Assembly: GCA_028335825.1 (NCBI GenBank)
Contig: JAIOKI010000004.1
Span: 372,001 to 436,000 of the forward strand
Direction of reading: 5' to 3'
Length of the DNA stretch: 64,000 bases
Source: Nosema muscidifuracis
Lineage: Eukaryota > Microsporidia > Nosematidae
Under the pieces are notes generated by a model. It was not told the DNA's origin and did no database searches. It saw only the letters and a list, made by a program, of their open reading frames with translations. Positions 1 through 10,540 of the stretch are shown here, one piece after another. A program made the position numbers and the translations under genes. Numbering within the stretch: the first letter of the stretch is position 1; each line of letters opens with the position of its first letter.

Positions 1-473
1 ATTTTCTTAATCATTATTTTATTAGAAGATTGTCTTAAGTTATATTATCTTCTAATTAAATTAAAGTTATATTTAATGAATAAATTATCTTAAACACTAT
101 TTTATTAAATTATTATAATATTGTAAAAATGAAAAAAAAAGATACTGGAAAAAAATGAGAAATATTTTAATTATTAAAATTTATAAGAAGATTTTTATTT
201 GTATCAATTACTAGTAGAATTATAAAATAATTAATAATTCATATATTGTAAATCAAAGTATGTGATACAATAATAATATTTTATTTTCTATAGAAATTTA
301 ATTAAGAGATGTACTTATTAATACTAAAACAAATAGTATCTTTTAATTAATAATTATAAAAAATAATATAAGATTATTTATAAATAAAATATATTGATAA
401 TTAAGAAAAATAGATAATATCATAACTTATCGATTAATTATGACGTAATACATATTTTTATTGGTTACTTACT
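1..473. other. AT-rich spacer, nothing recognised
   Basis: No open frame of protein-like composition, tRNA fold or clear repeat is visible. It lies downstream of the V-ATPase E gene and runs off the window edge. Confidence 0.6.
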
Positions 474-1043
474 TTAATTAAAAATAAGATTCACTAATTC
501 ACTACAATGATATTTCCTTATAGAATCTATTCTAGTCTTATAAGAATTATCAATGATAGTCTTTTTATCAGAACTTACCAATATAATACCACCTAAAGCA
601 GATTCACATAACTCCTTAATTTCTACATTCCCAAGTACTTTTCTAACGATTTTTTTATCTTTTTCACTACACATAACAAAAAAATCTTTTTTATTCATTT
701 TTTCTACTGTTTCGTTAATCAATTCTTGTGTTAACCTTTCATTTACAGAATTAATTTCAAGTTCATTAAAAATTTCTGATATAATTTTTTCTTTTTCTTG
801 TACAAATAATAATTTGTATTTGTTGATTATATTTGATTCACTTTTTAATTTCTTAATTTCGAGATGTTTTTGTTTGTTTGTAAATGATTTCTCAACATTG
901 TCAATTTCTTGTTTTATAAGATGCGCTTTCTCTGTGTTATACTCTTGAATAGCTCTTATTTCTATCTCTTTGACTTTTTCTTCTGCTTCATGTTTAATAA
1001 ATGTTATCATTCTTTCTATATCTTTATTAGGTAATTTCTCCAT
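474..1043 (-). CDS. VMA4: V-type ATPase subunit E (peripheral stalk)
   Basis: Predicted subunit E of the vacuolar proton pump, part of the peripheral stalk that holds the V1 ATPase head against the membrane V0 sector. The 189-residue product starts with the family pattern: a short head, then 'MITFIKHEAEEKVKEIEIRA' (residues 12-31) and a long charged helix suited to pairing with subunit G. The C-terminal half has the globular pattern with 'ESALGGIILVSSD' like other E subunits. It is shorter than the yeast protein (about 230 residues), as is usual in Microsporidia. A CCCC run on the coding strand ends about 10 bases before the ATG and supports this start. The call rests on the N-terminal helix motif and the C-terminal GG..L pattern. 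Confidence 0.85.
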   Translation of the reverse strand: MEKLPNKDIERMITFIKHEAEEKVKEIEIRAIQEYNTEKAHLIKQEIDNVEKSFTNKQKHLEIKKLKSESNIINKYKLLFVQEKEKIISEIFNELEINSVNERLTQELINETVEKMNKKDFFVMCSEKDKKIVRKVLGNVEIKELCESALGGIILVSSDKKTIIDNSYKTRIDSIRKYHCSELVNLIFN

Positions 1044-1121
1044 TAAAAAAAATGGGGTTTTTTATTTTTATATATAAAAAAATGAAACGTTAAAAAAATT
1101 TAAAAAAACTTTTTTTTTAAT

Positions 1122-2210
1122 TTAGACATCCTTGACTATTTGCACTACATCACAATCATCAAGTACATGATCTTTACCTACCTTCTGTGGATTATGTTTC
1201 ACACTTTTTCCCCATACTAATGCATACTTAAATTTCTTAATTATTTCTCTATGAATACTATTACAAAAATCTTCTATTCGTCTCTTCTTATTTCTTAATA
1301 TAACTGGTTCATCATAATCTATAGATTGACCTTTTGGTTTAGGATATACCCGAATTAAATCTAAATATTCCCATGCTTTCTTAAGGAATACGTCAAAATT
1401 CCATTTTAAATTCGCACAAAGAGGTACTGCATGTGGAATCCTATAAATAATATCTAATTCTTCTACAGATATACAATCAATTTTATTAAGAACATAAATA
1501 CATGGTACATATTTTCTATTACCTTCTATTGTATCTATAAGATCGTCAATTGTACATGGTTCACTTGTAATGACTTCAGCATTACTCATTCTAAATTCAG
1601 CCATAACAGATTTAACTGTATTGTAATCTAAATGATTACCTTTTAACATTAAACCTCCTCTATCTGCTCTACTAATTTTTATCTTTGGTGGTGTTTTATT
1701 AAGACGTATACCAAATGATTCAAGTTCTTTCTCTATTAGTTTCTTATGAGTGAGTGATTTCATAACATCAAGACAGATAACTAGTAGTGAACAAGTACGA
1801 GCTACTCCAAGAACTTGTCTACCTCGACCTTTACCATCTTTAGCTCCTTCAATAATTCCAGGAAGATCAAGTATTTGTATACGTGCACCGTTGTAAGTAA
1901 TAACTCCAGGAATAGCAGTTAGAGTTGTAAATTCATATTCTGCTACTTCACTGTGTATACCTGTCAATTGTGACATTAAAGTACTCTTACCTACACTAGG
2001 AAACCCAATAAATCCTATACGAGCTATACCAGTTTTAGACACATCAAATCCTGCTTCACCAGATCCAGAACCCCTAGGAGCAGTAATAAGTTCTCGTCTT
2101 AATTTAGCAATTTTAGCTTTTAAAATTCCTATATGATTGTTTGTAGCTTTGTTTTTTTGTGTCTTTGCTATCTCATTTTCTATTTCTTTTATTTTTTCTA
2201 GTGTATTCAT
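1122..2210 (-). CDS. RBG1: DRG-family GTP-binding protein (Rbg1/DRG1 type)
   Basis: A translation-associated GTPase of the Obg/DRG superfamily, which binds ribosomes with a DFRP partner and helps relieve stalled translation. The sequence shows an N-terminal helix-turn-helix region, the P-loop GFPSVGKST (residues 69-77), the switch II motif DLPG (115-118) followed by IIEGA, NKID (242-245) and a C-terminal TGS domain (about 288-362). A conserved [15 protein letters not shown] segment precedes the G domain. The length of 362 residues fits the family (yeast Rbg1 is 369). A CCCCC run lies 5 bases upstream of the ATG. All nucleotide-binding motifs look intact. DRG1 is favoured over DRG2 by the overall motif wording, which is a family-level judgement. 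Confidence 0.93.
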   Translation of the reverse strand: MNTLEKIKEIENEIAKTQKNKATNNHIGILKAKIAKLRRELITAPRGSGSGEAGFDVSKTGIARIGFIGFPSVGKSTLMSQLTGIHSEVAEYEFTTLTAIPGVITYNGARIQILDLPGIIEGAKDGKGRGRQVLGVARTCSLLVICLDVMKSLTHKKLIEKELESFGIRLNKTPPKIKISRADRGGLMLKGNHLDYNTVKSVMAEFRMSNAEVITSEPCTIDDLIDTIEGNRKYVPCIYVLNKIDCISVEELDIIYRIPHAVPLCANLKWNFDVFLKKAWEYLDLIRVYPKPKGQSIDYDEPVILRNKKRRIEDFCNSIHREIIKKFKYALVWGKSVKHNPQKVGKDHVLDDCDVVQIVKDV

Positions 2211-2284
2211 TTCTCGGGGGTAAAAATTATTAAAACGTTATCCTCTAAAAAAATATATTTAAAGATAAACTGAAACTTTCTAGT

Positions 2285-2520
2285 TCTTGGAACTGAAATA
2301 TATTAATTGGTATAAAAATAAATGTTGAATTTTTATATAATCACTAGCTAAAGATTCCATTTTTATTATAAAATAAAGGTTGAATTTTAAATTTTTATAT
2401 AGTCACTAGCTAAAGATTACGTTTTTATTATAAAATAAATGTTGAATTTTAAATTTTTATAAAGTTAACAACTAAAGATCCCATTTTTATGAGAAAAACT
2501 ATTTTTATTATAAAATAAAT
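2285..2520. repeat. Imperfect tandem repeat, about 55-62 bp unit, 3 copies
   Basis: Three copies share 'gttgaattt', then 'cactagctaaagatt', then a run ending 'ttattataaaataaa'. Copies begin near 2324, 2379 and 2441. The 'agctaaagat' element also appears in the dispersed palindrome family seen elsewhere in the window. Confidence 0.75.
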
Positions 2521-2528
2521 AAAAAAAG

Positions 2529-2600
2529 TAGTCCCGCCGAGATTCGAACTCGGATTATTGGATTCAAAGTCCAAGGTGATGACCATTACACTACGGGACT
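2529..2600 (-). tRNA. tRNA-Gln (anticodon TTG)
   Basis: A 72-base cloverleaf on the minus strand. The acceptor arms AGTCCCG and CGGGACT pair fully and are followed by discriminator A. The anticodon loop is CTTTGAA with anticodon TTG, and the T-loop is TTCGAAT. The internal pol III boxes are visible (A-box-like TAGTGTAATGG and B-box-like GTTCGAATC), and a run of seven T residues follows the gene on its strand as a pol III terminator. There is no intron. The sequence resembles fungal tRNA-Gln closely. Confidence 0.96.
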
Positions 2601-3538
2601 TATTTACGAGATCTTTCAAATTTAACAAATAAATATTTTATATTAAATTAGACAAATAATATTTAATTTTAAAATATTTAGAAGTTTACAAATTATATAT
2701 AAGTTAATAAATAAAATATTTTATATTAATATTATATGTTAAATTAAGATTACCTACGATCAAATATAAATAGTGTCAGTAGAAATAATATAAATCATTA
2801 CATTTTATAATTAATGTATTTTAACTAGCTTATTTAAACAATAATGTATTGAAATTTAAATATTTTATATTAATGTATTTTAATTAGCTTATTTAAACAA
2901 TAATTTATTGAAATATAAATTTATTTTGTCTACCATCTTCAGTTTATTCTATTTATATTAAAGAAGTTTTTTATATTTTTGTATTTACTTAATTTTACAT
3001 AAACGACTAATTAAAACTTTTTCATTCTCAGAACAGAAATATACTTTTAGTAGAACTAAAAATAAATTATGTTTTAATCTTAATTTGAAGTAACTTTAAA
3101 TTTCAAATTTTTTATATAAGATATAATATTAGAAATACTAGCTTAACTATTGTAATGATATGATTATACTTTTATATATCAAAATATTTTGATATATAAG
3201 TTTTTAATATTAAAACTATTCATATAAACTAAATATCAATACTTAAAGATACGTCATTTTTGTCATTTTTAATTTATCTCATATTTTTTATTATGACGTA
3301 AATAAAAACTATAAAATACAACATAAAAATAAAATAATTTTATTTAAAACAAATGTCAAATAATTATATTTTTTTTATTTAAAATAAATGTCAAAAATCT
3401 CTATTTTTTTACTTTATAAAATAAACTTATTATTAGTTTAGAGAACTTATTTAAATCTCAGTATCCAAGTTTATAATATTTTGTTTGTTATTTTAGTATT
3501 ACTTTATAAATTTAATTAAATTCATACCCCAAAAAAGT
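2601..3538. other. Spacer with a 59-bp direct duplication and one palindrome copy
   Basis: No gene is seen. Positions 2811-2857 and 2870-2916 are near-identical direct copies (shared core 'agcttatttaaacaataa'). At 3019-3049 there is a copy of the dispersed palindrome (core ttctcagaacagaa). The rest is plain AT-rich sequence. Confidence 0.6.
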
Positions 3539-4294
3539 ATGAATAAAATATTTGTGTCATTGAGTTTAATATCAAGAATCATCTGTGACATATCTTTAGT
3601 ACATCCTATTGTATTAGATGATGAGTTTGAAGGATACAGTTTATTAAATGATAGTAAAGATGTTATTAATAAGTATCAAGATGAAGAATCTTCTATCCAA
3701 GAAAGTTTTGTAATAATTGATGAATATTCTTTATGGACATCTGATGAGTATGTAAAAGAAGAGATTAAAAGAGTTGAAGCTTATAGAGCTAGTGGGTATC
3801 TTTCTAGATTTTGGAATAACTTAGTCACTATGCTGGATATTTTTTCGTATAAGTTTGTATGTGTTAAACAGAAATACGTTATGAACGATAAAGTAAAAGA
3901 AAAACTTATTGAAAAGATTAATAATATGCGAGAGTTCATGAAAAAAGATAGTCAATCTTCTCTATTGATTAATTATATTATTGTTTCGGTTGTATCTTCT
4001 AAACTTAAAAGTTCGTTACAAAATTTGGCATTTGTTATTGATATGATGAATCGTGTTGATACTAAAAATACAATTTTTGAATTCATCGATAAATTGAATG
4101 TTCGTCAGTTCATTCCTAGAGAACTCTTAAAAACTAATCAGAATTTTTTAGAATATGTTGATAAGAAGATTTCTTCTATAGATAAGTTTAAGTATGAGGA
4201 TGCTAAATTTGAAGATTTTTTAATTGAAATAGTTTTTCCTATTTATAATGATATTCTATCTTATTATCAGGGAGTACCCAAGGAATTATTATAA
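3539..4294 (+). CDS. Predicted secreted protein, no family recognised
   Basis: A 251-residue orphan. Residues 1-20 form a hydrophobic stretch (MNKIFVSLSLISRIICDISL) that could be a signal peptide, though the charge at R13 makes this uncertain. The rest is mostly helical by composition, with acidic patches near 27-60 and 70-85, few cysteines and no transmembrane segment. A CCCC run 8 bases before the ATG supports the start. Most other orphan secreted genes here lack that signal, so this gene is likely expressed from a standard promoter. It may be a parasite-specific secreted or spore-wall protein, but nothing in the sequence shows which. It stands alone between tRNA-Gln and Arp5. Confidence 0.7.
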   Translation: MNKIFVSLSLISRIICDISLVHPIVLDDEFEGYSLLNDSKDVINKYQDEESSIQESFVIIDEYSLWTSDEYVKEEIKRVEAYRASGYLSRFWNNLVTMLDIFSYKFVCVKQKYVMNDKVKEKLIEKINNMREFMKKDSQSSLLINYIIVSVVSSKLKSSLQNLAFVIDMMNRVDTKNTIFEFIDKLNVRQFIPRELLKTNQNFLEYVDKKISSIDKFKYEDAKFEDFLIEIVFPIYNDILSYYQGVPKELL

Positions 4295-4741
4295 GTTCTT
4301 AATAAAATTTATTAATCGTTTACGTTTTTTCTAAAAATATTTTTAAATTAATTTATTGTAAAATCCAAACAAGAATAAGTTGTTATAAATTAAGATATTT
4401 TATATGAGAATAAAATTATATAAACAAGTTTATAAATATATATTAAATAAGAAATATAAATCTTTATCAAATAAAACATTACTTTTTGAGGATAAAGGTG
4501 GTAACAAATATGTTAATAAAATTATTTAACATTTTCATAAGAAATTCAAATTTAAATCTAAATTTTTAATTTATTCAAATTATACAACTTAATTATTTCT
4601 AAAATACAATTTTCAATCCAAATTTTTATTTATTCAAATTTAACAACTTATTTATTTCTTATTAAAATGTTAAATCTAAATTTTTAATTATTCAAATTTA
4701 ACAACTTATTTATTTCTTATTAAAATGTTTAATAAAATTTT
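4295..4741. repeat. Spacer with 3-copy tandem repeat (about 60 bp unit)
   Basis: From about 4553 to 4731 there are three imperfect copies with the order 'atctaaatttttaat', 'tattcaaattta', 'caacttatttatttctt'. The last two copies are most alike. No gene is seen in the rest. Confidence 0.7.
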
Positions 4742-6496
4742 TTAATTTATTTTATCATCTACATAATCTTCATAAGTATAAGTAATAAATAAATCACTAA
4801 AACATGCTCCATTAAATCCATCATTTACCACATCACTTGCTTCTCGTATATTTATATTATTATTATACTTATATCTATTACACTCATACTCAATTCTTTC
4901 TTTAAGTCCTTTTATTTGACTAAATCCTCCAGTTAAAAATATTTCTTCCATATCTTGATAAGTACTCAAAATATTCTCAAGAATTTCTCCTAGTCCCATC
5001 TGATCACTTCCTAACAAAGAAGGTTCAAATAGAACTTCAGATACTCTTAATAAGTCAATATTAAGTAAAGTCTTATTCATGTGTGTACCAGATACTAGAT
5101 CAAGTACACTAGACATTTCTAGTATATAATTAGTATCATACATCTTTATTATTTCTAAAAGATCATCTTTCTCTTTTATTAATTTATCATCTATTTCTGT
5201 ATCTTCACATTCTTTAATCTTATTTTTATATTCTTTTTCTTCTGCTGTTAATTCTCCTGTCTTAAGAAGAAGACTAAATTCATAAGTCTTTCTATTAGTA
5301 GAATCTTTTCGACATTTATTACGTAATTCTAATTCTCTAAGGATTTGTTCGTATCTAAATTTCTTCTTATTTAAGAATGAAGGCATATCATTTATCTTTT
5401 CATATTCTTCTTCATTATGTACTATAAGATTATTAAATTTTTTTAATATTTTCAAAATCTTCATATTGTATTGATAACATCTCATTTTATACATACCAGG
5501 AAATTTAGATCTTTCATCATTATTTTCTTCATCATTAACTTCGTTTTCTTCTTCTTCATTAACTTCATCTTCATTTTCATTATCAACTTGACCTTCTTCT
5601 TCATTTTCATCATCAACTTGACCTTCATCATCATTTTCATCATCATCAACTTCACTATTTTCTTCATCAGATTCAGAATCTACAATCTTCTTCTTTTTTC
5701 TGGTCATATTCTTCAACCTTTCTATTAATCTATTTCTTCTCTGATCATTCACTACAACTTCTTTCTCTATATCCTCATTTATAGACACTGAATCATTATA
5801 ATCCATATTTCTCATTCTCTCCACTATATTAAATACCTCTTTATCATAATCTATAGCACATTTAAGTTCAGGTATAAGATTTGAACAATCTTTATTACAT
5901 TCTTTATATTTATATCTAATTATACTACTAAGATATGTTAATGCATATTTTCCTCCATAATTAATTTTATAAACATCTTTTAATTTCTTGTCTCTAATTA
6001 CATATACTAATGTACTACAATGTCCTAAAGATATTATTATTCCATTATCTGATCCTTTATTATATAAGTAAGAATAAATAGCATCAATTCCTACTTGTAT
6101 CTTCTTAAAATGATACACTTCAAATAAAAACTTAATAAGATCTTTTCTAGTAGGACTATATATAGTATCAGTTATAATGAGATTATTACATTCTTCTACA
6201 TTTAAATATTCAAGGACTTGATCAATATTTTCTTCTAGAACATGAAATCCTGATATCATGTCATAAGTAAATGGTGTATATTTATTCTTACCACGGATAC
6301 TTTCATATTTTAAACCTTCAACATCTTTAAAAAAACAATTTTGGAATTTTATTGATACTTTGTCACCAAGGTATCCTCCTTTAAGTTCATATGTACCATT
6401 ATCTATAACAAGTGTATCTGATTTGTTGTAAGATGATCTGTGTATTTTATATTGGCTGAGTAGATTTATATTTTTTTTTGGGTTAAGATTATTCAT
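4742..6496 (-). CDS. ARP5: Actin-related protein, Arp5 type (INO80 chromatin remodeller)
   Basis: An actin-fold protein of 584 residues, best read as Arp5, which with Ies6 helps the INO80 complex slide nucleosomes. The actin fold is split: an N-terminal half with 'LVIDNGTYELKGGY' (residues 29-42) and 'IIISLGHCSTLVYVI' (phosphate-2-like loop), a long charged insertion (about 235-400), then the actin C-terminal part with 'VLFEPSLLGSDQMGLGEI' and 'EIFLTGGFSQIKGLKERI'. The big central insertion and the FEPS..GSDQ.GL wording point to Arp5 rather than actin. The insertion includes a very acidic stretch (about 272-335) encoded by degenerate GAA/GAT repeats. A CCC lies 5 bases upstream of the ATG. 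Confidence 0.85.
   Translation of the reverse strand: MNNLNPKKNINLLSQYKIHRSSYNKSDTLVIDNGTYELKGGYLGDKVSIKFQNCFFKDVEGLKYESIRGKNKYTPFTYDMISGFHVLEENIDQVLEYLNVEECNNLIITDTIYSPTRKDLIKFLFEVYHFKKIQVGIDAIYSYLYNKGSDNGIIISLGHCSTLVYVIRDKKLKDVYKINYGGKYALTYLSSIIRYKYKECNKDCSNLIPELKCAIDYDKEVFNIVERMRNMDYNDSVSINEDIEKEVVVNDQRRNRLIERLKNMTRKKKKIVDSESDEENSEVDDDENDDEGQVDDENEEEGQVDNENEDEVNEEEENEVNDEENNDERSKFPGMYKMRCYQYNMKILKILKKFNNLIVHNEEEYEKINDMPSFLNKKKFRYEQILRELELRNKCRKDSTNRKTYEFSLLLKTGELTAEEKEYKNKIKECEDTEIDDKLIKEKDDLLEIIKMYDTNYILEMSSVLDLVSGTHMNKTLLNIDLLRVSEVLFEPSLLGSDQMGLGEILENILSTYQDMEEIFLTGGFSQIKGLKERIEYECNRYKYNNNINIREASDVVNDGFNGACFSDLFITYTYEDYVDDKIN
5500..5690 (-). repeat. Acidic low-complexity coding repeat inside Arp5
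   Basis: Repeated glutamate, aspartate and asparagine codons (plus-strand ttcatcatcattttc units) encode an acidic tract within the Arp5 insertion. Units such as DDENEEEGQVDNENE recur. Open frames on the other strand here are by-products of the repeat. Confidence 0.8.
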
Positions 6497-6937
6497 TTAT
6501 GGGATAAAAAATTAATTTATAATTTGAATATAAATTTGTTTTTCTTGGGATTAAATTTCTTATTTATGCGAATAAAAAATTAATTTAAATCTTTCTTTTG
6601 AAGAAGAATGAATGCTTATCTGAAGAATAAAACAATTAATGTCTATCTGAAGAATAAAACAATTAATGTCTATCTAAAATAAAACAATGAATGCTTATCT
6701 GAAGAATAAAACAATACAATTCTTCAAAAATAAAACAATTTTTTCTTCTATAAAAATAAAAAATTCGCTCCTTCAAAGACATTCGCATCTTTGAAAATAA
6801 AAACAATTGCTTCTTCAAAAATAAAACATTCGCTCCTTCAAAGACATTCTCTTCTTCAAAAATAAAACAATCTTTTTTCTTAAATAAAAATAATCTCTCC
6901 TCTAGATATGTAATAACAAATATAAGTATTACACATT
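6497..6937. repeat. Spacer with two sets of local repeats
   Basis: Positions about 6600-6720 repeat 'tatctgaagaataaaacaat' four times. Positions about 6720-6890 repeat 'cttcaaaaataaaacattcg' with 'ctccttcaaagacattc'. No gene is seen. Confidence 0.75.
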
Positions 6938-8233
6938 TTAATTAACACCATCCCTTCTCTTCTTATAAGGTGAGTTATATTTATTAATAAACACTGTCTT
7001 ATTAACCAATCTTCCTTCTATTTCTTTATCAAGTATATTTTTATATTCTTTCCCTTCTTTATAAAATATTCCATATTTATTTGTATATTCAAATATCTTC
7101 TTATAAATTTCATCTTCTATTTTTAGTAAGGTAGGATAAGCACTATTTCTAAACTTCTCTTCTTTATTAAGTTGAAAACTACTCTTAAATAATCTTCTTG
7201 GATCACTAGCTATCTTTTCAAATTCATTCATACTTTCTAATAAAGAATATCTTCTATAAATTGTACTAAGAATATCTACATAAGAATCTTTTTTTATTTC
7301 TAGTTCATTTATTCTTTTTGTCATTTCTGATATTCCTAAATCTGTCTTTTCATAATATTCTTGATCCATTCCAAATAAATTTAATAGATCAATTAAATTT
7401 GATCTTTTAGTCTCATAAATTTCATTAATTCTTCTTATATACTCATCTTCTAATAATTTAAGATATTCTCTTAATTTATTTATATGAGTATCACTTAATA
7501 ATCTATTATCAATTATATTATCTAAATTATTTTTATTCTTTAACATTTCTTCTTTATATTGTATTTGTTTTTTTAATTCTTTAACAATTTCTTCTCTATC
7601 ATTAACCATTTTCATATATTCATTGTATTTATATTCAATCTCACTTATTTTATGATTCATACTTATATCATCTTCAATACAAAGTAATCTAATAAATTTC
7701 TTAATATCTTTATACATTTCTAATCTTTTAGATTCTTTTTTAATTTTCTCTTCTTTAAGTAAATTATATTCACATTTTAATTTATCAAGATATTTTATAC
7801 TAATTTCCATATTACCTATAAAATATTTCTTATTATAAATATCTGTATATAATTCAGAAATTTTATTTATCCATTGATTTATCTCTGAATTAATTTCTGT
7901 TTCATGTATTTCTATTTTAAATATTTCATTTTCTAAATATTCTTTATAAATATTATAGTTAATAAAATTTGGTATAGATGGATAAGAAATAGATAATTTA
8001 TCACATTTTTTATAAATTTTTTCTAATATTTTTTTACAATATTCTGTTATATTTTTCTGATCTTGAATACTTTCTTCTATAATTTTATCTATAGAATATA
8101 AAATTTTTAAATATTTATCTTCATAATATTTTATAGGATGTATTTTTATATTATTTAATGGTAGTAGAGTTGATAAGATATTGTGGAGATGATTTAATTT
8201 TTCATTTATTTTTTGGAGTATTTCTGTATTCAT
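6938..8233 (-). CDS. ASE1: Microtubule-bundling protein, Ase1/PRC1/MAP65 family
   Basis: A long coiled-coil protein of 431 residues. Residues 344-362 read DPRRLFKSSFQLNKEEKFR, followed by 'LLKIEDEIYKKIFEYTNKYG'. This matches the conserved microtubule-binding core of PRC1/MAP65/Ase1 (an R.LF....LL.EEK.R...... LP.LE.E pattern). The family crosslinks antiparallel microtubules in the spindle midzone. The N-terminal three quarters is predicted coiled coil, as expected for the rod and dimerisation region, and the tail after 405 is basic. Length is shorter than yeast Ase1 (885) and human PRC1 (620). A CCC lies 6 bases upstream of the ATG. Together with the gamma-tubulin complex gene at 49.9 kb it gives a spindle component set. 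The family call rests on one conserved block. Confidence 0.75.
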   Translation of the reverse strand: MNTEILQKINEKLNHLHNILSTLLPLNNIKIHPIKYYEDKYLKILYSIDKIIEESIQDQKNITEYCKKILEKIYKKCDKLSISYPSIPNFINYNIYKEYLENEIFKIEIHETEINSEINQWINKISELYTDIYNKKYFIGNMEISIKYLDKLKCEYNLLKEEKIKKESKRLEMYKDIKKFIRLLCIEDDISMNHKISEIEYKYNEYMKMVNDREEIVKELKKQIQYKEEMLKNKNNLDNIIDNRLLSDTHINKLREYLKLLEDEYIRRINEIYETKRSNLIDLLNLFGMDQEYYEKTDLGISEMTKRINELEIKKDSYVDILSTIYRRYSLLESMNEFEKIASDPRRLFKSSFQLNKEEKFRNSAYPTLLKIEDEIYKKIFEYTNKYGIFYKEGKEYKNILDKEIEGRLVNKTVFINKYNSPYKKRRDGVN

Positions 8234-8640
8234 TAATATGGGTAAATAAAAATTAAAGAATAATTTTTATTTACTTTTATTCTTTTGATTATTTTTATTT
8301 ACTTTTTATTTCTTTTATTTTTATTTCTTTTTATTCTTTAATTTTTATTCTTTTATTTTTATTCTTTTATTTTTATTTATGCATTAATTTCTTTAAATAG
8401 TTTTTTTAAAATAATTTTATAATATTTATTTAATAGTTATAATATTTATATTAATAGTTATAATATTTATTGTAATACATAAAATATTTATTGTAATAGT
8501 TATAATATTTATATTAATAACTATATTATATCATTTATTTAATTATATTAATAACTAAATATGTTATTTAATCATATTAATATATAAAATATTTATATTA
8601 ATAGTTAAAATATTTATTAAATTATATTATAATATTTATT
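8234..8640. repeat. Low-complexity spacer, pyrimidine-rich then TA-rich repeats
   Basis: 8250-8380 is a run of 'tttttattctttta' variants. 8400-8640 repeats 'ataatatttatattaatagtt' many times. Nothing gene-like is visible. Confidence 0.75.
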
Positions 8641-9033
8641 TTAATGATTATAATATTTATTATACATTTTTTCAACTTCTTTCTCAATTCCTTTTATTTC
8701 TCTATCATAATCAACTATTTCATAAATAAGAAGATACCTGAATAAGCTGTAAACTTCATACATAAATTTCTTAACATTCTTCGTATGTTTATGTACATAA
8801 AAAAATTTATAATAAGAAGGGAATATTAATACACTAACTTTATAGTCTTTATAAGTATCTATACAGTTGTAGTATGAAGAGCTTGAAGTCTTCATTATTA
8901 TTTTTAAAGTGTCTATTGATCCATAACTTACCATTAGTAAGTCCATATAGAGTTTTGAATCTTGGTTAGATTCTGAAAACTTATGTTTGTAGACTAAATC
9001 ATCTTTCTCATTGATGAGTATCAATAAATTCAT
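8641..9033 (-). CDS. TRS20: TRAPP subunit, sedlin/Trs20 type
   Basis: A 130-residue longin-fold protein, read as Trs20 (human TRAPPC2/sedlin), a core subunit of the TRAPP complex that activates Rab1/Ypt1 in ER-to-Golgi traffic. The pattern is that of sedlin: strand 'NLLILINEKDDLVYKHKF', a helix 'KLYMDLLMVSYGSIDTL', strands 'DYKVSVLIFPSYYKFFYV', a helix 'FMYEVYSLFRYLLIYEI', and a final segment 'SDFDRKV'-like (here 'VDYDREIKGIEKEVEKM'). The length is close to family size (140 in human). A CCC begins 3 bases upstream of the ATG. Other longin-type TRAPP subunits (Bet5, Trs23) are alternatives, but the C-terminal 'D.R.I..I.K.V' fits Trs20 best. Confidence 0.75.
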   Translation of the reverse strand: MNLLILINEKDDLVYKHKFSESNQDSKLYMDLLMVSYGSIDTLKIIMKTSSSSYYNCIDTYKDYKVSVLIFPSYYKFFYVHKHTKNVKKFMYEVYSLFRYLLIYEIVDYDREIKGIEKEVEKMYNKYYNH

Positions 9034-9039
9034 AAGGGA

Positions 9040-9230
9040 TAGAAAATATATAAGTTGATATATAAATATTATATAAAATATATAAGTTGATATATAAATA
9101 TTATTAGATGAGTTAATATATAAAATATATAAGTTGATACATAAATATTATTAAATGAGTTAATATATAATATATAATACATTAATATATAATACACTAA
9201 TATATAAAATATATTAAAATTTTACTTAAA
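9040..9230. repeat. Short tandem repeat, 'tatataagttgatatataaatatt'
   Basis: Two to three diverged copies of a unit near 45 bp, then TA-rich 'taatatataatacac' units. It fills the spacer between Trs20 and Hap5. Confidence 0.65.
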
Positions 9231-9261
9231 TTGATGGATTTTATTTTATTTGATCTATTTT

Positions 9262-9819
9262 TTAGATGTCTTTGTAATGTTCATCTTCTTCATCATCTTC
9301 TGTAATATTAGTCCCATTTAAGAACTCATTACTACTATTATAATCAATCACCATCTTATCAGAAGAATTCTCTTGTACATAATTATTAATTCCAGCTGGT
9401 GACTTACCTAATACTACAGGCATATGTTGATACATCTTTTCAGAACTATTTATCATTCTATCAAACGAACTAGAAAGGTCATTTCTTGGGACTATATACA
9501 CTAAAAAATCAAACATTTCTGATGTCTTAACAGCTACCGATATATCATTTAATTGAAGAATTCTTCTTTTATTTTCTTCTGTATTAATCCAAGCACGTAA
9601 TGTTAAATCCTCAACGAATTTCTCAGCAACAAGACTGAATATGACAGGAACTTCTGATGCGACCATTCTTACTCCTTCTTCTACTTTCATTAATCTTTTT
9701 ATACGTGCTAATGGAAGGATTATATCTTTAAGATTAAGTTTATCATCATCAGCACTCTTAAAGGTACGTTGCCAGAATAATTCTATCTTTTTGTCTGGGC
9801 TTAAATTATTTTCTCGCAT
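9262..9819 (-). CDS. HAP5: CCAAT-binding factor subunit, NF-YC/Hap5
   Basis: A histone-fold transcription factor subunit of the heterotrimeric CCAAT-box binder NF-Y (Hap2/3/5). The core is almost complete: FWQRTF (15-20), LPLARIKRLMK (35-45), 'VPVIFSLVAEKFVEDLTLRA' (57-76), ENKRRILQLNDIS (82-94) and FDFLVYIVPR (103-112). These are the diagnostic NF-YC residues. The C-terminal tail (115-185) is not conserved and ends acidic. Length 185 is short, as expected for a core-only version. A CCC run lies about 18 bases upstream of the ATG, farther than in most genes here. Its partners Hap2 and Hap3 are not in the window. Confidence 0.93.
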   Translation of the reverse strand: MRENNLSPDKKIELFWQRTFKSADDDKLNLKDIILPLARIKRLMKVEEGVRMVASEVPVIFSLVAEKFVEDLTLRAWINTEENKRRILQLNDISVAVKTSEMFDFLVYIVPRNDLSSSFDRMINSSEKMYQHMPVVLGKSPAGINNYVQENSSDKMVIDYNSSNEFLNGTNITEDDEEDEHYKDI

Positions 9820-10540
9820 TAAAAGATTTTTTAAAAAGGGTTTTATATTTTTTTATAAAAGTGAAACAATATTGAAACTCTTTATTCAGATTAACAGTTA
9901 CATAATTGATAAATAAAAAAAAATATTTTAAATTAAGAGACTATTAGGATGAAGTTTAATATATAATATATAAAATACTTATTAATGTATAAAATAATAA
10001 TATATAAAGTAATATTGTATAAAATAATTGAATATATATTATTAATATATAAAAACTTATTATAAAATAATTGAATATATAATATCTTTTAAATGTATAT
10101 AAAATAATTGAATATATATTATTAATATATAATAATCTTATTAATGTATAAAATATTTATTAAATGTTATTTTTTTGAGAGATTTGACATTTAAATAAAG
10201 TAGTGATTTTTTAAATTTTCTATATAAATAATGATTTTTAATCAAATATGATAAAATCATTTTATTTTTATATTATAAAACTTTTATATTAATTATAATA
10301 TCATCAAATATACATTAACTAATAATTGACCTTATAAATTAAAAATTTAACCTTATAAAAATAAATATTAAGCTATCTGACCTTAAAAATAAATTTACTT
10401 ATAAAGATATATTAACTTAAATTTTTTTTAATATTTCATTTGACCTTTAATACGAAACAAATATTTAAAATAAAACTTATACGTAATCTTTTTTTTTATA
10501 TTTTTTTGTAATACAACCTATTAATTAAATATTACCCCTA
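9820..10540. repeat. Spacer with TA-rich tandem repeats
   Basis: 9950-10165 consists of 'aaaataattgaatatatattattaatatata' variants in about four copies. 10165-10540 is AT-rich with no gene seen. A CCCC run at 10535-10538 belongs to the next gene's start signal. Confidence 0.7.

Noticed and set aside
5471-5728. Open frames on both strands over the acidic tract of Arp5
   Set aside because: By-products of the codon repeat; they code only for Ile/Phe or Met/Lys runs.
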